DNA of 58,349 bases from Candidatus Sulfopaludibacter sp. SbA3 (GCA_945865815.1 CAMBFR010000012.1:1-58349); one strand, 5' to 3'. Positions 1 to 8,247 are shown, counted from the stretch's first letter. The notes: a model not told the origin generated them from the letters alone. Translations and numbers: made by a program.

Positions 1-50
1 GGGGACGCACCTCCGAATTCCTGAACTGCGGAATTCGGAGGTGCGTCCCC
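1..50. repeat. Perfect 20-bp palindrome (GGGGACGCAC family hairpin)
   Basis: Bases 1-20 and 31-50 are exact reverse complements around a 10-nt spacer. The arms begin GGGGACGCAC and contain GAATTC. It resembles the hairpins at 5565-5618 and 28353-28393, which share the GGGAC(G/A)(C/G)AC edge. It lies upstream of gatB and has no U-tract on the plus side, so it is read as a dispersed palindromic repeat rather than a terminator. A RAYT/REP-type origin is an inference. Confidence 0.8.
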
Positions 51-94
51 GGATCTCCCCGTGCCCGTCTGTGCTACGCTTGTGATTCTTAATT

Positions 95-1549
95 ATGGCC
101 AATAACTACGAGGCTGTGATCGGGCTGGAATGCCACGCGCAACTCCTCACGAATTCCAAACTGTTCTGTTCCTGTTCCACGCGTTTTGGCGAAGCGCCGA
201 ACATGAATACCTGTCCGGTGTGCCTCGGCCTTCCGGGGGCTTTGCCTGTGCTCAACCGCCTGGCCGTGTCGATGGCCATCAAGGCGGGGCTCGGTGTGAA
301 TTGCCGGATCAATCCGGAAGCGCAGTGGTCGCGGAAGAATTATTTTTATCCGGATCTTCCGAAGGGTTATCAGATCACGCAGTACGATCGGCCATTGGCG
401 CAGCAGGGCCACATCGAGATCTCCGTCGACGGAGTTAAGAAGACAGTCCGGATCAATCGTATCCACATGGAGGAGGACGCCGGGAAATCGCTGCACGAAG
501 GTTTTTCCGATTCCAGCCGCAACACCCACCTCGATTTCAATCGCAGCGGCGTGCCGCTGATCGAGATCGTCACCGAGCCTGACCTTCGGTCTTCTGCCGA
601 AGCCTACGATTACCTGTCCCGGTTGAAAGAGATTCTCGAATACCTCGAAGTGAATGACGGCAACATGGAAGAGGGCAGTCTGCGCTGCGATGCGAATGTT
701 TCCGTACGCCGCGCCGGCGAAGAGAAATTCGGAACCAGGACGGAACTGAAGAACATCAACTCGTTCCGGTTCGTACAGAAAGCCATCGACTACGAGGTCG
801 CCCGCCAGATTGATGTGATCGAAACCGGAGGCCGGATCGTACAGGAAACCCGGCTATGGAACAGTGAGGAAGAGCGAACGGTCTCCATGCGCAGCAAGGA
901 AGAGGCGCACGACTACCGGTATTTCCCGGATCCCGACCTTCCGTTGCTCGTCGTCGACAACGAGTGGGTCGAAACCGTCCGCCACTCCATGCCCGCTCTT
1001 CCCGAAGAGCGTCGGCGCCGGCTGGTCCAGGAGTACGCGCTCTCCGAGTACGATGCCGGCGTCCTGACCGCGACACGCGCTCTCTCGGATTTCTTCGAAG
1101 AAACAGTAAAACGAAGCGGACAACCCAAGACCGCCGCCAACTGGATCATGGGTGACCTGCTGCGATTCTATAAAGAGAACAACGTCGATACCAAAGACCT
1201 GTCTCAGTCGCCGGTAACGCCCGAAATGCTGGCCGACATGATTCGACTCGTCGAGAATGGCACCATCTCCGGAAAGATCGCGAAGACGGTCATGGAAGAG
1301 ATGTACAAAACGGGCAAGCCCGCTCAGGAAATTATCGAAGAGAAGGGCCTCGTCCAGATTTCAAACAGCGGCGAAATCGAAAAGATCGTCGACAAGGTTC
1401 TTGAAGACAATGCAAAACCCGTCGAGCAGTACCGTGCCGGGAAAACAGGATCGTTCGGCTTTTTCGTGGGCCAGGTAATGAAAGCTACAGGCGGCCGCGC
1501 GAACCCTCAGACCGTGAACGACCTTCTACGGAAGAAGCTTGCGGGGTAA
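95..1549 (+). CDS. gatB: Asp-tRNA(Asn)/Glu-tRNA(Gln) amidotransferase subunit B
   Basis: GatB binds the misacylated tRNA and activates its acid side chain with ATP, so that ammonia released by GatA converts Glu-tRNA(Gln) or Asp-tRNA(Asn) to the amide. At 484 residues it is full length for the family. The N-terminus carries the IGLECHAQL motif, followed by a CSCS...CPVC cysteine set typical of the zinc site. The LDFNRSGVPLIEIVTEPD signature lies near residues 148-165. The C-terminal YqeY-like helical domain ends with FFVGQVMKATGGRANP. No clear Shine-Dalgarno precedes the ATG. Its partners gatA and gatC lie on the opposite strand at 2527-4250, so the three genes are near each other but not one operon. 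Confidence 0.97.
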   Translation: MANNYEAVIGLECHAQLLTNSKLFCSCSTRFGEAPNMNTCPVCLGLPGALPVLNRLAVSMAIKAGLGVNCRINPEAQWSRKNYFYPDLPKGYQITQYDRPLAQQGHIEISVDGVKKTVRINRIHMEEDAGKSLHEGFSDSSRNTHLDFNRSGVPLIEIVTEPDLRSSAEAYDYLSRLKEILEYLEVNDGNMEEGSLRCDANVSVRRAGEEKFGTRTELKNINSFRFVQKAIDYEVARQIDVIETGGRIVQETRLWNSEEERTVSMRSKEEAHDYRYFPDPDLPLLVVDNEWVETVRHSMPALPEERRRRLVQEYALSEYDAGVLTATRALSDFFEETVKRSGQPKTAANWIMGDLLRFYKENNVDTKDLSQSPVTPEMLADMIRLVENGTISGKIAKTVMEEMYKTGKPAQEIIEEKGLVQISNSGEIEKIVDKVLEDNAKPVEQYRAGKTGSFGFFVGQVMKATGGRANPQTVNDLLRKKLAG

Positions 1550-1566
1550 TCGACATCGGAGTTATA

Positions 1567-1851
1567 GTGCCCGCCATCATGGAAGTGCTGGAGCAAAAGA
1601 GAAAGAACATCGCCGAGTTCTACAAGGAAGAGTTCCTGCGCCACCGGTGCCGCCTGGAAGTGCAGCGGCCTTTTTTCGCGGAAAAAACCTACGAAGAAAT
1701 CGAAGGGGTTCTGAACCGGATCATTGAAGAGATGGATCGCATCTGCGAGGTGGATAACTTCGAGCAGGTCGCCAGCCATCTTCTGCATCGAATCGACGTG
1801 GTGACGAATCTTTCATTGTCGAAAGTCAATCCTACCTACAGAATTCACTAA
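1567..1851 (+). CDS. Conserved-looking hypothetical protein, 94 aa, charged and helical
   Basis: I do not recognise this short protein. It begins 17 nt after the gatB stop and is probably cotranscribed with it. The GTG at 1567 is preceded by GGAG at 1558-1561 with a 5-nt gap; an ATG at 1579 has a poorer spacing. The product is rich in Glu, Lys and Arg (for example EQKRKNIAEFYKEEFLRHR), has no signal peptide or membrane segment, and looks mostly alpha-helical. Codon use resembles the neighbouring genes. Function cannot be assigned. The gene ends just before a palindromic repeat and converges on the OmpH-like gene. Confidence 0.65.
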   Translation: MPAIMEVLEQKRKNIAEFYKEEFLRHRCRLEVQRPFFAEKTYEEIEGVLNRIIEEMDRICEVDNFEQVASHLLHRIDVVTNLSLSKVNPTYRIH

Positions 1852-1858
1852 GCGAAGA

Positions 1859-1892
1859 GCTGTGAGCGCGGGGCTGAAGCCCGGCGCCCACA
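1859..1892. repeat. CTGTGGGCGCNGGGC family palindrome
   Basis: On the minus strand this reads CTGTGGGCGCCGGGCTTCAG followed by CCCCGCGCTCACAG, an imperfect inverted repeat. Related copies are at 27434-27470, 39590-39623 and 47029-47067. This one sits between two convergent stop codons (1851 and 1897) and could form a hairpin in both transcripts. No long U-tract follows on either side, so terminator activity is uncertain. Confidence 0.7.
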
Positions 1893-1896
1893 GTTA

Positions 1897-2475
1897 TTAC
1901 GGCCGCGGCGCCGCTGCCGGCGCCGCCGGAGCCGGCCTGGCCGCAGGAGCAGCCTGTGCAAGGGCCGCATCGATTCGCCGGGTGATCTCCGTCGTAACAT
2001 TCAGCGTATCGCTGGCGTACACGATGTTGGTCTGCGGATTCGAGAGATCGAAAATAACCGTGTACGATTGCTCCGCCGCGTAAGCCTCGAGCAGCTGGGC
2101 CCCGGCTTCACTGATCGGGCGAAGCAGCTCGTTGCGGTATCCTTCCAATTCCCGCTGGGCGTCCTCATTCATCCGAGTGAGATCCGTCTGCCCACGCTGG
2201 AGGTTCCGGTTCAAATCGGCAATCGCCGCTTCGCTGAGCGCGCGTTGCTGCGTCGCCAACCGGGTTTGTATATCTTCGAGCTCTTTCTGCTTCGCTTCGA
2301 TTTTCGACCGGTGTTCTTCAACCTTCGCATTGAACTGCGCTGAAGCTTTCTTTCCCTCCACCGATTCGACCACCGCGCGCTCGAAATCCACCACCGCGAT
2401 TTTGGGCGTGCCTTGCGCCAGCACGATCGCGGGCGCTAAAACAACGGTCAACAGGACCAATAATCTGGCAAACAT
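1897..2475 (-). CDS. OmpH/Skp-like periplasmic chaperone
   Basis: The 192-residue protein has a clear signal peptide (residues about 1-20, ending VLAQG). The mature start TPKIAVVDFERAVVES is the beta-strand opening typical of OmpH/Skp proteins. Residues about 45-125 are a long Lys/Glu/Gln-rich coiled coil, and a second beta segment follows (YTVIFDLSNPQTNIVYAS). Skp-family trimers hold unfolded outer-membrane proteins in the periplasm. The last 25 residues are an Ala/Pro tail that is probably disordered. The gene is isolated from bamA and lpxD, its common neighbours, and lies directly downstream of gatA on the same strand, 51 nt away. Confidence 0.88.
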   Translation of the reverse strand: MFARLLVLLTVVLAPAIVLAQGTPKIAVVDFERAVVESVEGKKASAQFNAKVEEHRSKIEAKQKELEDIQTRLATQQRALSEAAIADLNRNLQRGQTDLTRMNEDAQRELEGYRNELLRPISEAGAQLLEAYAAEQSYTVIFDLSNPQTNIVYASDTLNVTTEITRRIDAALAQAAPAARPAPAAPAAAPRP

Positions 2476-2526
2476 AACAGTGAAACCTCTCCGTGAAGTT
2501 AGTCGGGATATTCTAATAGAAAATAC

Positions 2527-3972
2527 CTACAGGAGGAAGCCGCCCGCTTTCTCAAACTGGTGGGCCACCTGCAGCAGCGGGCCTTCCTGGAAGTGATTCG
2601 CGATGAGCTGCAGTCCGACCGGCAGGCCTTCGGAGTTCTTGCCGCACGGCACTGAAATCCCCGGCAGGCCGGCGAGGTTGCAGGTAATAGTGAAGATATC
2701 GGAAAGGTACATCGACAGCGGATCGTCTGTCTTCTCGCCGATTTTGAACGCAACAGTGGGCGCTGTGGGCGTCAGGATGACATCCACGCGCTCAAACGCC
2801 TTCTGGAAATCCCGAAGCACCAGCGTGCGAACTTTCAGCGCCTTGAGATAGTAAGCATCGTAGTAACCCGAGCTCAGCGCATAGGTCCCAAGCAGGATGC
2901 GGCGCTTCACTTCCTTTCCGAAGCCGGCCATGCGAGTCTGGCGGTACATATCCTGCAACCCTCCGTTTGCAGCCTGACGGAGCCCGTAGCGGACGCCGTC
3001 GTATCGCGCGAGGTTGGAACTCGCTTCCGCCGTTGCAATCAGATAGTAGGTGGCCACGGCATACTCGGTGTGTGGCAGGCTGATCTCTTCGATCTTGCAT
3101 CCGAGGCTTTCATAAAGCCGTATTGCGGCTTGAATTTTAGCCTTTACCTCGGCGTCCATGCCGTCAACGAAGTATTCCTTCGGGACTCCGATTCGAATCT
3201 GTTTCACCGGTTGGTCGAGACCCTTGACGATCTCGTCAACCGGGGTATCGGCCGATGTGGAGTCGTAGTGATCGAATCCGCAGATCACTTCGAGAATTTG
3301 CGCCGCTTCGTGCACGGTCTTTGAGAGCGGCCCGATCTGATCGAGCGACGAAGCGAACGCCACCAGGCCGTAGCGCGAAACCCTGCCGTAAGTAGGCTTG
3401 ACTCCGACCACGCCGCAGAAGGATGCCGGCGTGCGAATCGATCCCCCGGTGTCGGAACCCAGCGCCACGAGAGCCATCCCTGCTGCGACGCTGGCTGCGG
3501 AACCCCCACTGGAGCCTCCCGGGACTCTCGTGAGATCGTGGGGATTGCGGGTGACGAAGAAACCCGAGTTCTCGGTGGACGATCCCATGGCGAATTCGTC
3601 CATGTTGGTCTTTCCGACGACGATCGCTCCGGCGCTGCGCAGCCGCTCGACTGCCGTCGCGGTATAGGGTGAAATGTAGTTCTCCAGGATTCGAGAGCCG
3701 CATGTGGTGAGCACATCGCGAACCGCCATGTTGTCTTTGATCGCGACGGGGACACCCGCGAGCGGTTCAAGAGTCTCTCCCGCCTGAATCTTTGCATCCA
3801 CCCGCCGCGCGTCTTCAAGCGCCCGGTCACGCATCAACGTAATGAAGGCCCGCACGTCCTTATCGGTCCGTTCGATTTCCTCAAAGACGCCCTGGATCAC
3901 TTCCGTAGCCGTCAGATCGCGATTCCGGTAGAGCGCCACGAGCTTATCCGCCGTAATGTTCCTGAGGTTCAT
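2527..3972 (-). CDS. gatA: Asp-tRNA(Asn)/Glu-tRNA(Gln) amidotransferase subunit A
   Basis: GatA is the glutaminase of the GatCAB complex and produces the ammonia that GatB uses. The 481-residue protein has the amidase signature. The catalytic Lys lies in VAIKDNM (about residue 78), and the Ser-rich stretch GGSSGGSAASVAAG and the nucleophile region DTGGSIRTPASFCG follow around residues 150-180. This is the full Ser-cisSer-Lys triad layout. The length is normal. The start overlaps the gatC stop by 4 nt (ATGA), showing translational coupling. It is the last gene of the trpS-DUF721-gatC-gatA cluster. Confidence 0.97.
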   Translation of the reverse strand: MNLRNITADKLVALYRNRDLTATEVIQGVFEEIERTDKDVRAFITLMRDRALEDARRVDAKIQAGETLEPLAGVPVAIKDNMAVRDVLTTCGSRILENYISPYTATAVERLRSAGAIVVGKTNMDEFAMGSSTENSGFFVTRNPHDLTRVPGGSSGGSAASVAAGMALVALGSDTGGSIRTPASFCGVVGVKPTYGRVSRYGLVAFASSLDQIGPLSKTVHEAAQILEVICGFDHYDSTSADTPVDEIVKGLDQPVKQIRIGVPKEYFVDGMDAEVKAKIQAAIRLYESLGCKIEEISLPHTEYAVATYYLIATAEASSNLARYDGVRYGLRQAANGGLQDMYRQTRMAGFGKEVKRRILLGTYALSSGYYDAYYLKALKVRTLVLRDFQKAFERVDVILTPTAPTVAFKIGEKTDDPLSMYLSDIFTITCNLAGLPGISVPCGKNSEGLPVGLQLIANHFQEGPLLQVAHQFEKAGGFLL

Positions 3973-4250
3973 CGTTCGGTTATGACCTTCGGCACTTTGA
4001 ACAGCTTGACGGTCTTGCCCGCATCCGAGGATCCGGTGCGCGGGCTAACGCGGTCGTCGCGTATGGCGTGTTTGACACTGGTCACAACCTGGGCTGTGGG
4101 TTCAATGGCAGAGACGTCCAGCTTGTTCAACTGGTCCACGAACTCGACAATCCGGCTCAATTGTTCGGCCAGTTCCTTTTTTTCCCCGGGCGCCACTTCG
4201 AGGTTTGCCAGCTTCGCCACATACTCGACATCGGCTTCGCTAATTTTCAT
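3969..4250 (-). CDS. gatC: Asp-tRNA(Asn)/Glu-tRNA(Gln) amidotransferase subunit C
   Basis: GatC is the small belt subunit that wraps between GatA and GatB and stabilises them. The product (93 aa from ATG 4250) begins MKISEADVEYVAKLANLEV, the standard GatC opening, and contains LSRIVEFVDQLNKLDV, the conserved helix. A TTG at 4262 would add four residues, but it lies almost on top of the likely ribosome-binding site (GGAG), so the ATG is preferred. The 5' end overlaps the DUF721 gene and the 3' end overlaps gatA by 4 nt. Confidence 0.93.
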   Translation of the reverse strand: MKISEADVEYVAKLANLEVAPGEKKELAEQLSRIVEFVDQLNKLDVSAIEPTAQVVTSVKHAIRDDRVSPRTGSSDAGKTVKLFKVPKVITER

Positions 4251-4527
4251 ATGTAAAGGCAATCTCCGTAATTTTGGATCCGCTCCACGGCTCGTTGATC
4301 TTCTCCAGCAGCTCCTTCTTCATCTTCATGAGCTGTTTGCGCCAGAGCTGATTAGGGACGTTCACGACAACCTGCGAGCCTTGAATCGCCACCACCCTCG
4401 TTACCGATGCCAGATTCTCTCCAACCAGAGTTGGCCAGAGCTTTTGCAGCAGCTCCAGATCCAGGTCGGCGTCCCAGTTGGGTGACTGCCGGAAGGTCTC
4501 TATCAGCTTTCGATAAACAGGATCCAT
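4240..4527 (-). CDS. DUF721 (DciA-like) domain protein
   Basis: This is a 95-residue protein of the DUF721 family. The core runs through LQKLWPTLVGENLASVTRVVAIQGSQ and then VVVNVPNQLWRKQLMKMKKELLEKIN, which is the KH-like fold pattern of the family. Some DUF721 members (DciA) load the replicative helicase, but short versions like this have not been assigned firmly, so that role is only inferred. The gene lies 23 nt after trpS and its 3' end overlaps gatC, so it is cotranscribed with both. Confidence 0.85.
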   Translation of the reverse strand: MDPVYRKLIETFRQSPNWDADLDLELLQKLWPTLVGENLASVTRVVAIQGSQVVVNVPNQLWRKQLMKMKKELLEKINEPWSGSKITEIAFTYEN

Positions 4528-4550
4528 GAGCCCTTCAGTTTACTCCGCCT

Positions 4551-5531
4551 CTAGTTCAATCCGCTCGCCTGCCTGGCTCGGTCCAAAACTTTCCGCGCCA
4601 CTTCGCGCGCGCGGCCGGCGCCTTCCTGAAGCACCTGCCGGACATGATCGAGGTTGCCGGCGAGTTCGCTGCGCCTGGCGCGCATCGGTGCGAAGTAATC
4701 CCAATAGTGCTCGAACAAGGCCTTCTTCAAGTCGCCGTAGCCCAGTCCGCCGGCGCGAAGGCGATCTTCGAAGTCCATGGCTGCAGCGGGTTCGGCCATC
4801 AGTTTAAGCAACTGAATGGCGAGGTTCTTCTCCGCATCGGGTTTGGGTTCCTGCGGTGTCCGGCTGTCCATGACGATGCCCATTACCTTTTTTCGCTGAG
4901 CCTTTTCGTCGCCGAAGATGTCGATGGTGTTGCCGTAACTCTTGCTCATCTTCTGGCCGTCACTGCCGGGGACGACAGCCACGTCGTTGCGGATCAGCGG
5001 CTCCGGAACGACAAACGTTTGGCCATAAAGATTGTTGAACTTGATGGCGATGTCTCGCGTGACTTCGATGTGTTGCTTTTGATCGCGGCCGACGGGAACC
5101 AGGTTCGAATCGAAAATCAGAATGTCCGCCGCCATCAATACGGGATAGGCGAATAACCCATGGTTGACTTCATCGAGGTCGTTGCCGGCGAGCCGGGCCT
5201 TTTTGTCTTTGTAGCCGTGGCAACGCTCCAGCAGGCCCATTGGCGCGACCGTCGAGAGCAGCCAGGCCAGTTCGGTCACCTCGGGAAGATCGGATTGTTT
5301 CCAGAAGACGGATTTCTTCGGATCGAGTCCGCACGCCATGAAATCGAGCGCGACGTCGAGCGTATTGCTGCGGCGCTTTTCGGCGTCGAAAAGCGAGGTC
5401 ATGGAATGGTAATTGGCGATGAAGTAAAAAGCCTGGCCCTTGTCCTGCAGCTCAATGGCGGGCTTCATCATGCCGAAGTAGTTTCCGATGTGTAGCGTGC
5501 CCGAAGGCTGTATGCCCGACAGAATTCGCAT
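4551..5531 (-). CDS. trpS: Tryptophanyl-tRNA synthetase
   Basis: This class Ic synthetase charges tRNA(Trp). The 326-residue length matches bacterial TrpS. The HIGH-type motif is TLHIGNYFG near residues 12-20 and the KMSKS motif is QKMSKSYGN near residue 195. The tryptophan-pocket stretch MAADILIFDSNLVPVGRDQKQH is complete. It is the first gene of the cluster that continues with DUF721, gatC and gatA, so two aminoacyl-tRNA pathways share one transcript. Two repeat elements lie just upstream (5565-5757). Confidence 0.97.
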   Translation of the reverse strand: MRILSGIQPSGTLHIGNYFGMMKPAIELQDKGQAFYFIANYHSMTSLFDAEKRRSNTLDVALDFMACGLDPKKSVFWKQSDLPEVTELAWLLSTVAPMGLLERCHGYKDKKARLAGNDLDEVNHGLFAYPVLMAADILIFDSNLVPVGRDQKQHIEVTRDIAIKFNNLYGQTFVVPEPLIRNDVAVVPGSDGQKMSKSYGNTIDIFGDEKAQRKKVMGIVMDSRTPQEPKPDAEKNLAIQLLKLMAEPAAAMDFEDRLRAGGLGYGDLKKALFEHYWDYFAPMRARRSELAGNLDHVRQVLQEGAGRAREVARKVLDRARQASGLN

Positions 5532-5564
5532 CGATGAAGCTTAGCAGAGAATAGAAGGTGGAGA

Positions 5565-5618
5565 TCTGGGGACAGACTCCGAATTCCTGACCCGCGGACT
5601 TCGGAGTCTGTCCCCAGA
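5565..5618. repeat. GGGGACAGACTCC palindrome (19-bp arms)
   Basis: Bases 5565-5583 and 5600-5618 are reverse complements around a 16-nt spacer. The arm reads TCTGGGGACAGACTCCGAA. It has the same organisation as the element at 1-50 (GGGGAC edge, CTCCGAATTC inner part) and belongs to the same family. It lies in the spacer between the peroxiredoxin gene and trpS, close to another repeat. Confidence 0.8.
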
Positions 5619-5626
5619 GCTCAAAA

Positions 5627-5757
5627 TTCCCCTCCTGTTTTAGGAGGGGTGGCGCGAAGCGCCGGGGTGGGATTGAAGGTCCAAAGAGTCTTTCGATCTT
5701 TTTACCACCCCGCCTCGCTGTCGCTCGGGCTTCCCCTCCTAAAACAGGAGGGGAACT
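5627..5757. repeat. Compound inverted repeat, REPIN-like (CCCCTCCT...AGGAGGGG)
   Basis: Each end is a short hairpin, CCCCTCCTGTTTTAGGAGGGG on the left and CCCCTCCTAAAACAGGAGGG on the right, followed inward by CGGGGTGG on the left and its complement CCACCCCG on the right. The two ends flank a roughly 35-nt core (TGAAGGTCCAAAGAGTCTTT and following). The right half plus core (5674-5755) recurs at 52091-52174 with only a few differences. Two inverted REP units around a spacer is the REPIN arrangement. No transposase is nearby. Confidence 0.75.
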
Positions 5758-5790
5758 GCGTCTCCTTACTGCAAGAGACACCACTACCGT

Positions 5791-6450
5791 TTATTTCGGC
5801 TGTTTGACCATGCGCAGATACGGTTTGAGCGTTTTCCAGCCCTGGGGATACTTTGCCTTGGCTTCTTCGTCGGAAACCGCGGGTACGATGATGCAATCGC
5901 CGCCGTCCTTCCAATTGGCAGGGGTCGCCACTTTATGAGCGGCAGTCAACTGGATCGAATCGATGACGCGCAGGATCTCGTCGAAGTTGCGGCCAGTGGT
6001 CATCGGGTAGGTGATGATCAGTTTGATCTTCTTGTCCGGTCCGATGATGTAGACGTTTCGGACGGTCATGTTGTCGGCCGCGGTGCGTCCGGCTGCGGCG
6101 CCGGCGGTTTCCGCGGGAAGCATGTCATACAGCTTTGCTATCTGGAGGTCGGGATCACCGATCATCGGATAGTTGACGGCGGCGCCCTGTGTTTCCTCGA
6201 TGTCCTTGGACCACCTCTTGTGGTCGTCCACCGAATCCACACTCAAGCCGATGGCCTTCACGTTCCGTTTGTCGAATTCGGGTTTGAGCTTCGCTACATA
6301 GCCAAGCTCGGTGGTGCAGACAGGCGTGAAGTCCTTTGGATGCGAGAACAACATCGCCCATTTATCACCAATCCAGTCGTGAAACTTTATCGGGCCCTCG
6401 GTCGTTTCGGCCGCGAAATCCGGCGCAGTGGCGCCTAGTCGAAGTGGCAT
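5791..6450 (-). CDS. 1-Cys peroxiredoxin (Prx6 family)
   Basis: Thiol peroxidase reducing hydrogen peroxide and organic hydroperoxides in the cytosol. The 219-residue product carries the peroxidatic Cys in PKDFTPVCTTELG (near residue 45). The C-terminal extension typical of Prx6-type enzymes follows, with ITYPMTTGRNFDEILRVIDS. The CIIVPAVS segment holds one further Cys, and no AhpC-type resolving-Cys motif is seen, which fits the 1-Cys class. A strong Shine-Dalgarno (AGAAGGAG, 6457-6464) lies 6 nt before the ATG. It appears monocistronic, with repeats downstream. Confidence 0.95.
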   Translation of the reverse strand: MPLRLGATAPDFAAETTEGPIKFHDWIGDKWAMLFSHPKDFTPVCTTELGYVAKLKPEFDKRNVKAIGLSVDSVDDHKRWSKDIEETQGAAVNYPMIGDPDLQIAKLYDMLPAETAGAAAGRTAADNMTVRNVYIIGPDKKIKLIITYPMTTGRNFDEILRVIDSIQLTAAHKVATPANWKDGGDCIIVPAVSDEEAKAKYPQGWKTLKPYLRMVKQPK

Positions 6451-6624
6451 AACAGTCTCCTTCTAGTGTTATAGAGTGATCAGGACTCTGAATCGAATAC
6501 ATGATTACACGACTTTTCCAGCCGTGCGTCAAAGGCTTCCGACATGATGACTGCGATAGCTCGCCTTGGTGACTATGCCGGATGCGACATGAACTCGTGA
6601 TCGATGAGTCTCAGGAATATGACA

Positions 6625-6957
6625 ATGCGTGAATCAAAGAAGAAGCGTCTGGAGAAGAAGGGATGGCAAGTCGGTTCGGTTGACGAGTTTCTGGGTCTAA
6701 GTGACGAAGAGTCTCAGTACATCGAACTAAAGCTCAGGTTGAGCGAGGCGTTCAGGAAGGAACGCCGGCGAAAAAAGCTGACCCAGGTCGAAACCGCCCG
6801 CGTTCTCCGATCGAGCCAGTCCCGCGTCGCAAAGATTGAAGCGGGGGATCCGTCGGTATCCGTTGACTTGCTCATTCGATCGCTCTTTGCCTTAGGAACC
6901 ACCTCAAGTGAACTCGGCCGACTTGTTGCCTCTCGCGAACGTGCGGCGGCAACCTAA
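6625..6957 (+). CDS. XRE-family DNA-binding protein (HigA-like), orphan
   Basis: The 110-residue protein carries a Cro/C1-type helix-turn-helix. The recognition region is LTQVETARVLRSSQSRVAKIEAG, followed by the conserved DPSVSVDLLIRSLFALG tail. The N-terminus MRESKKKRLEKKGWQVG matches the usual start of this subfamily. ATG 6625 has AGGA at a good distance, and in-frame ATGs at 6604 and 6619 are less likely. Such proteins often act as antitoxins or repressors, but no toxin gene lies on either side. It is therefore called an orphan regulator; function is unknown. Confidence 0.82.
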   Translation: MRESKKKRLEKKGWQVGSVDEFLGLSDEESQYIELKLRLSEAFRKERRRKKLTQVETARVLRSSQSRVAKIEAGDPSVSVDLLIRSLFALGTTSSELGRLVASRERAAAT

Positions 6958-7056
6958 CGCTTGCCGCTCAGCCGCGAGGGGCGCCCACGGCCGTCTCGAA
7001 TCAGCCCGAGTTGCTCGCGCCGCTCGGCGGCCGCAGCGGCGTGAGACGGCAGGGTA

Positions 7057-7860
7057 CTAGCGTCGCTGTTGCTTGAACAACCACGTGAATAGATCTGCCC
7101 GGTCGTAGGCCGGATCCCAGGCATTGTGACCGACGCCTGGCAGTTCGGTGTACTGAACGTTGGCACCGAGCGCCTTGAGGGCAGACGCCATACCCCGCGA
7201 CTGTTCCACCGGCACTGTCTGGTCGGCATCACCGTGGAAAATCCAAATCGGTAGCCGCGAGACGCGTTGCGCAACCGCGGCAAATGGATCTGGAGCCGAG
7301 ACAGGCGCAATCGCCGGATAGAAGACGCCGCTACCGGTGCCGGTAAACTCTCCAATGAATCCGCACACTACAACCAGGGCTGCAAATCGATCGGAATGAC
7401 GGTAGGCGAGGTACCAGCTGCCGTTTCCGCCCGCGGATAGACCGGTAAGATACACGCGCTTCGCGTCGCCGTTGAACTCGGCGATGGACCTGTCCAACGC
7501 CGCCAATGCGATGCGTTCCCCAAGGGCCTGAAACCCTGGAGTCCCACCCGGTGGGCTCTGCGGAAAGACAACGATGGCAGGAAACCGGTCGGCGTGTCGG
7601 CGAATCGCGCGACCGAGGCCGCCATCAGTCTGCGCGAGGCCATCTTTGCCATAGCTCCCACCTCCATGAAGTGCCAAGATGATCGGCCAAGCCGTGGAGT
7701 GTTGGTATTCACGGGGGACATAGACCTGGTACCGATACTCGGCTCCGTCGAGCAGGACCGAGCGATTGAGGAAACCAGTCTCCCCCGTCTGGGCGAAGAC
7801 CACCCCTACAGCTGATACTACAGCCGCCACAATAACAACTGCTTTTCGCAAGGTTTGCAT
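7057..7860 (-). CDS. Exported esterase of the PHB depolymerase/LpqC type
   Basis: Alpha/beta hydrolase with a signal peptide (residues about 1-24, ending VVFAQTG). The product of about 267 residues has the oxyanion segment LALHGGGSYGKDGL, the nucleophile elbow GLSAGG, the acid region IFHGDADQTVPVEQSR and the catalytic His in GVGHNAWDP. The order and spacing fit the poly(3-hydroxybutyrate) depolymerase/feruloyl esterase-like family. ATG 7860 is chosen because AGGAG lies 9 nt upstream; the GTG at 7878 would place that site inside the gene. The substrate is unknown: a polyester, feruloyl ester or other ester are all possible. Confidence 0.88.
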   Translation of the reverse strand: MQTLRKAVVIVAAVVSAVGVVFAQTGETGFLNRSVLLDGAEYRYQVYVPREYQHSTAWPIILALHGGGSYGKDGLAQTDGGLGRAIRRHADRFPAIVVFPQSPPGGTPGFQALGERIALAALDRSIAEFNGDAKRVYLTGLSAGGNGSWYLAYRHSDRFAALVVVCGFIGEFTGTGSGVFYPAIAPVSAPDPFAAVAQRVSRLPIWIFHGDADQTVPVEQSRGMASALKALGANVQYTELPGVGHNAWDPAYDRADLFTWLFKQQRR

Positions 7861-8247
7861 CTTACAGGTCTCCTGCACCTCTGATTGCCGTCTAACTCGT
7901 ATTCACCCGCTACCTCACGTCAGAAATCCTTGCGTCCGCACGCTCGATAAATCGGTACAGGTGTTCTTTTCGAAACGATGGAATACAGTAATGCGATCAG
8001 GAGTTTATCTATTAGCGATAGTGTGTAACAGAAAAAAGTTGCGTGGATCGGCCGGTTAAGACCGTTTCCATCTCGATGTCCGGCTTCGGCAGAAGGAATC
8101 GCTGCGGACTGGCGCTCGATAACGCGGCGCCGTTGAAGGGCATTCCCACGGGATAAACGGGAGGCCACCAACAGTTTCCGGATTCCAGCAGCGCATCATG
8201 AAAACAGTCACAAACTGCGCTGACTTGCGGACTAGACCGTTACAGCG
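7861..8247. other. 387-nt intergenic region with no recognised feature
   Basis: This gap separates the esterase start from the stop of the EamA transporter, both on the minus strand. It should hold the esterase promoter. I see no convincing ORF, tRNA, terminator with a U-tract or member of the repeat families found elsewhere. Short ORFs here have low-complexity arginine-rich products and look like chance. Confidence 0.5.
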
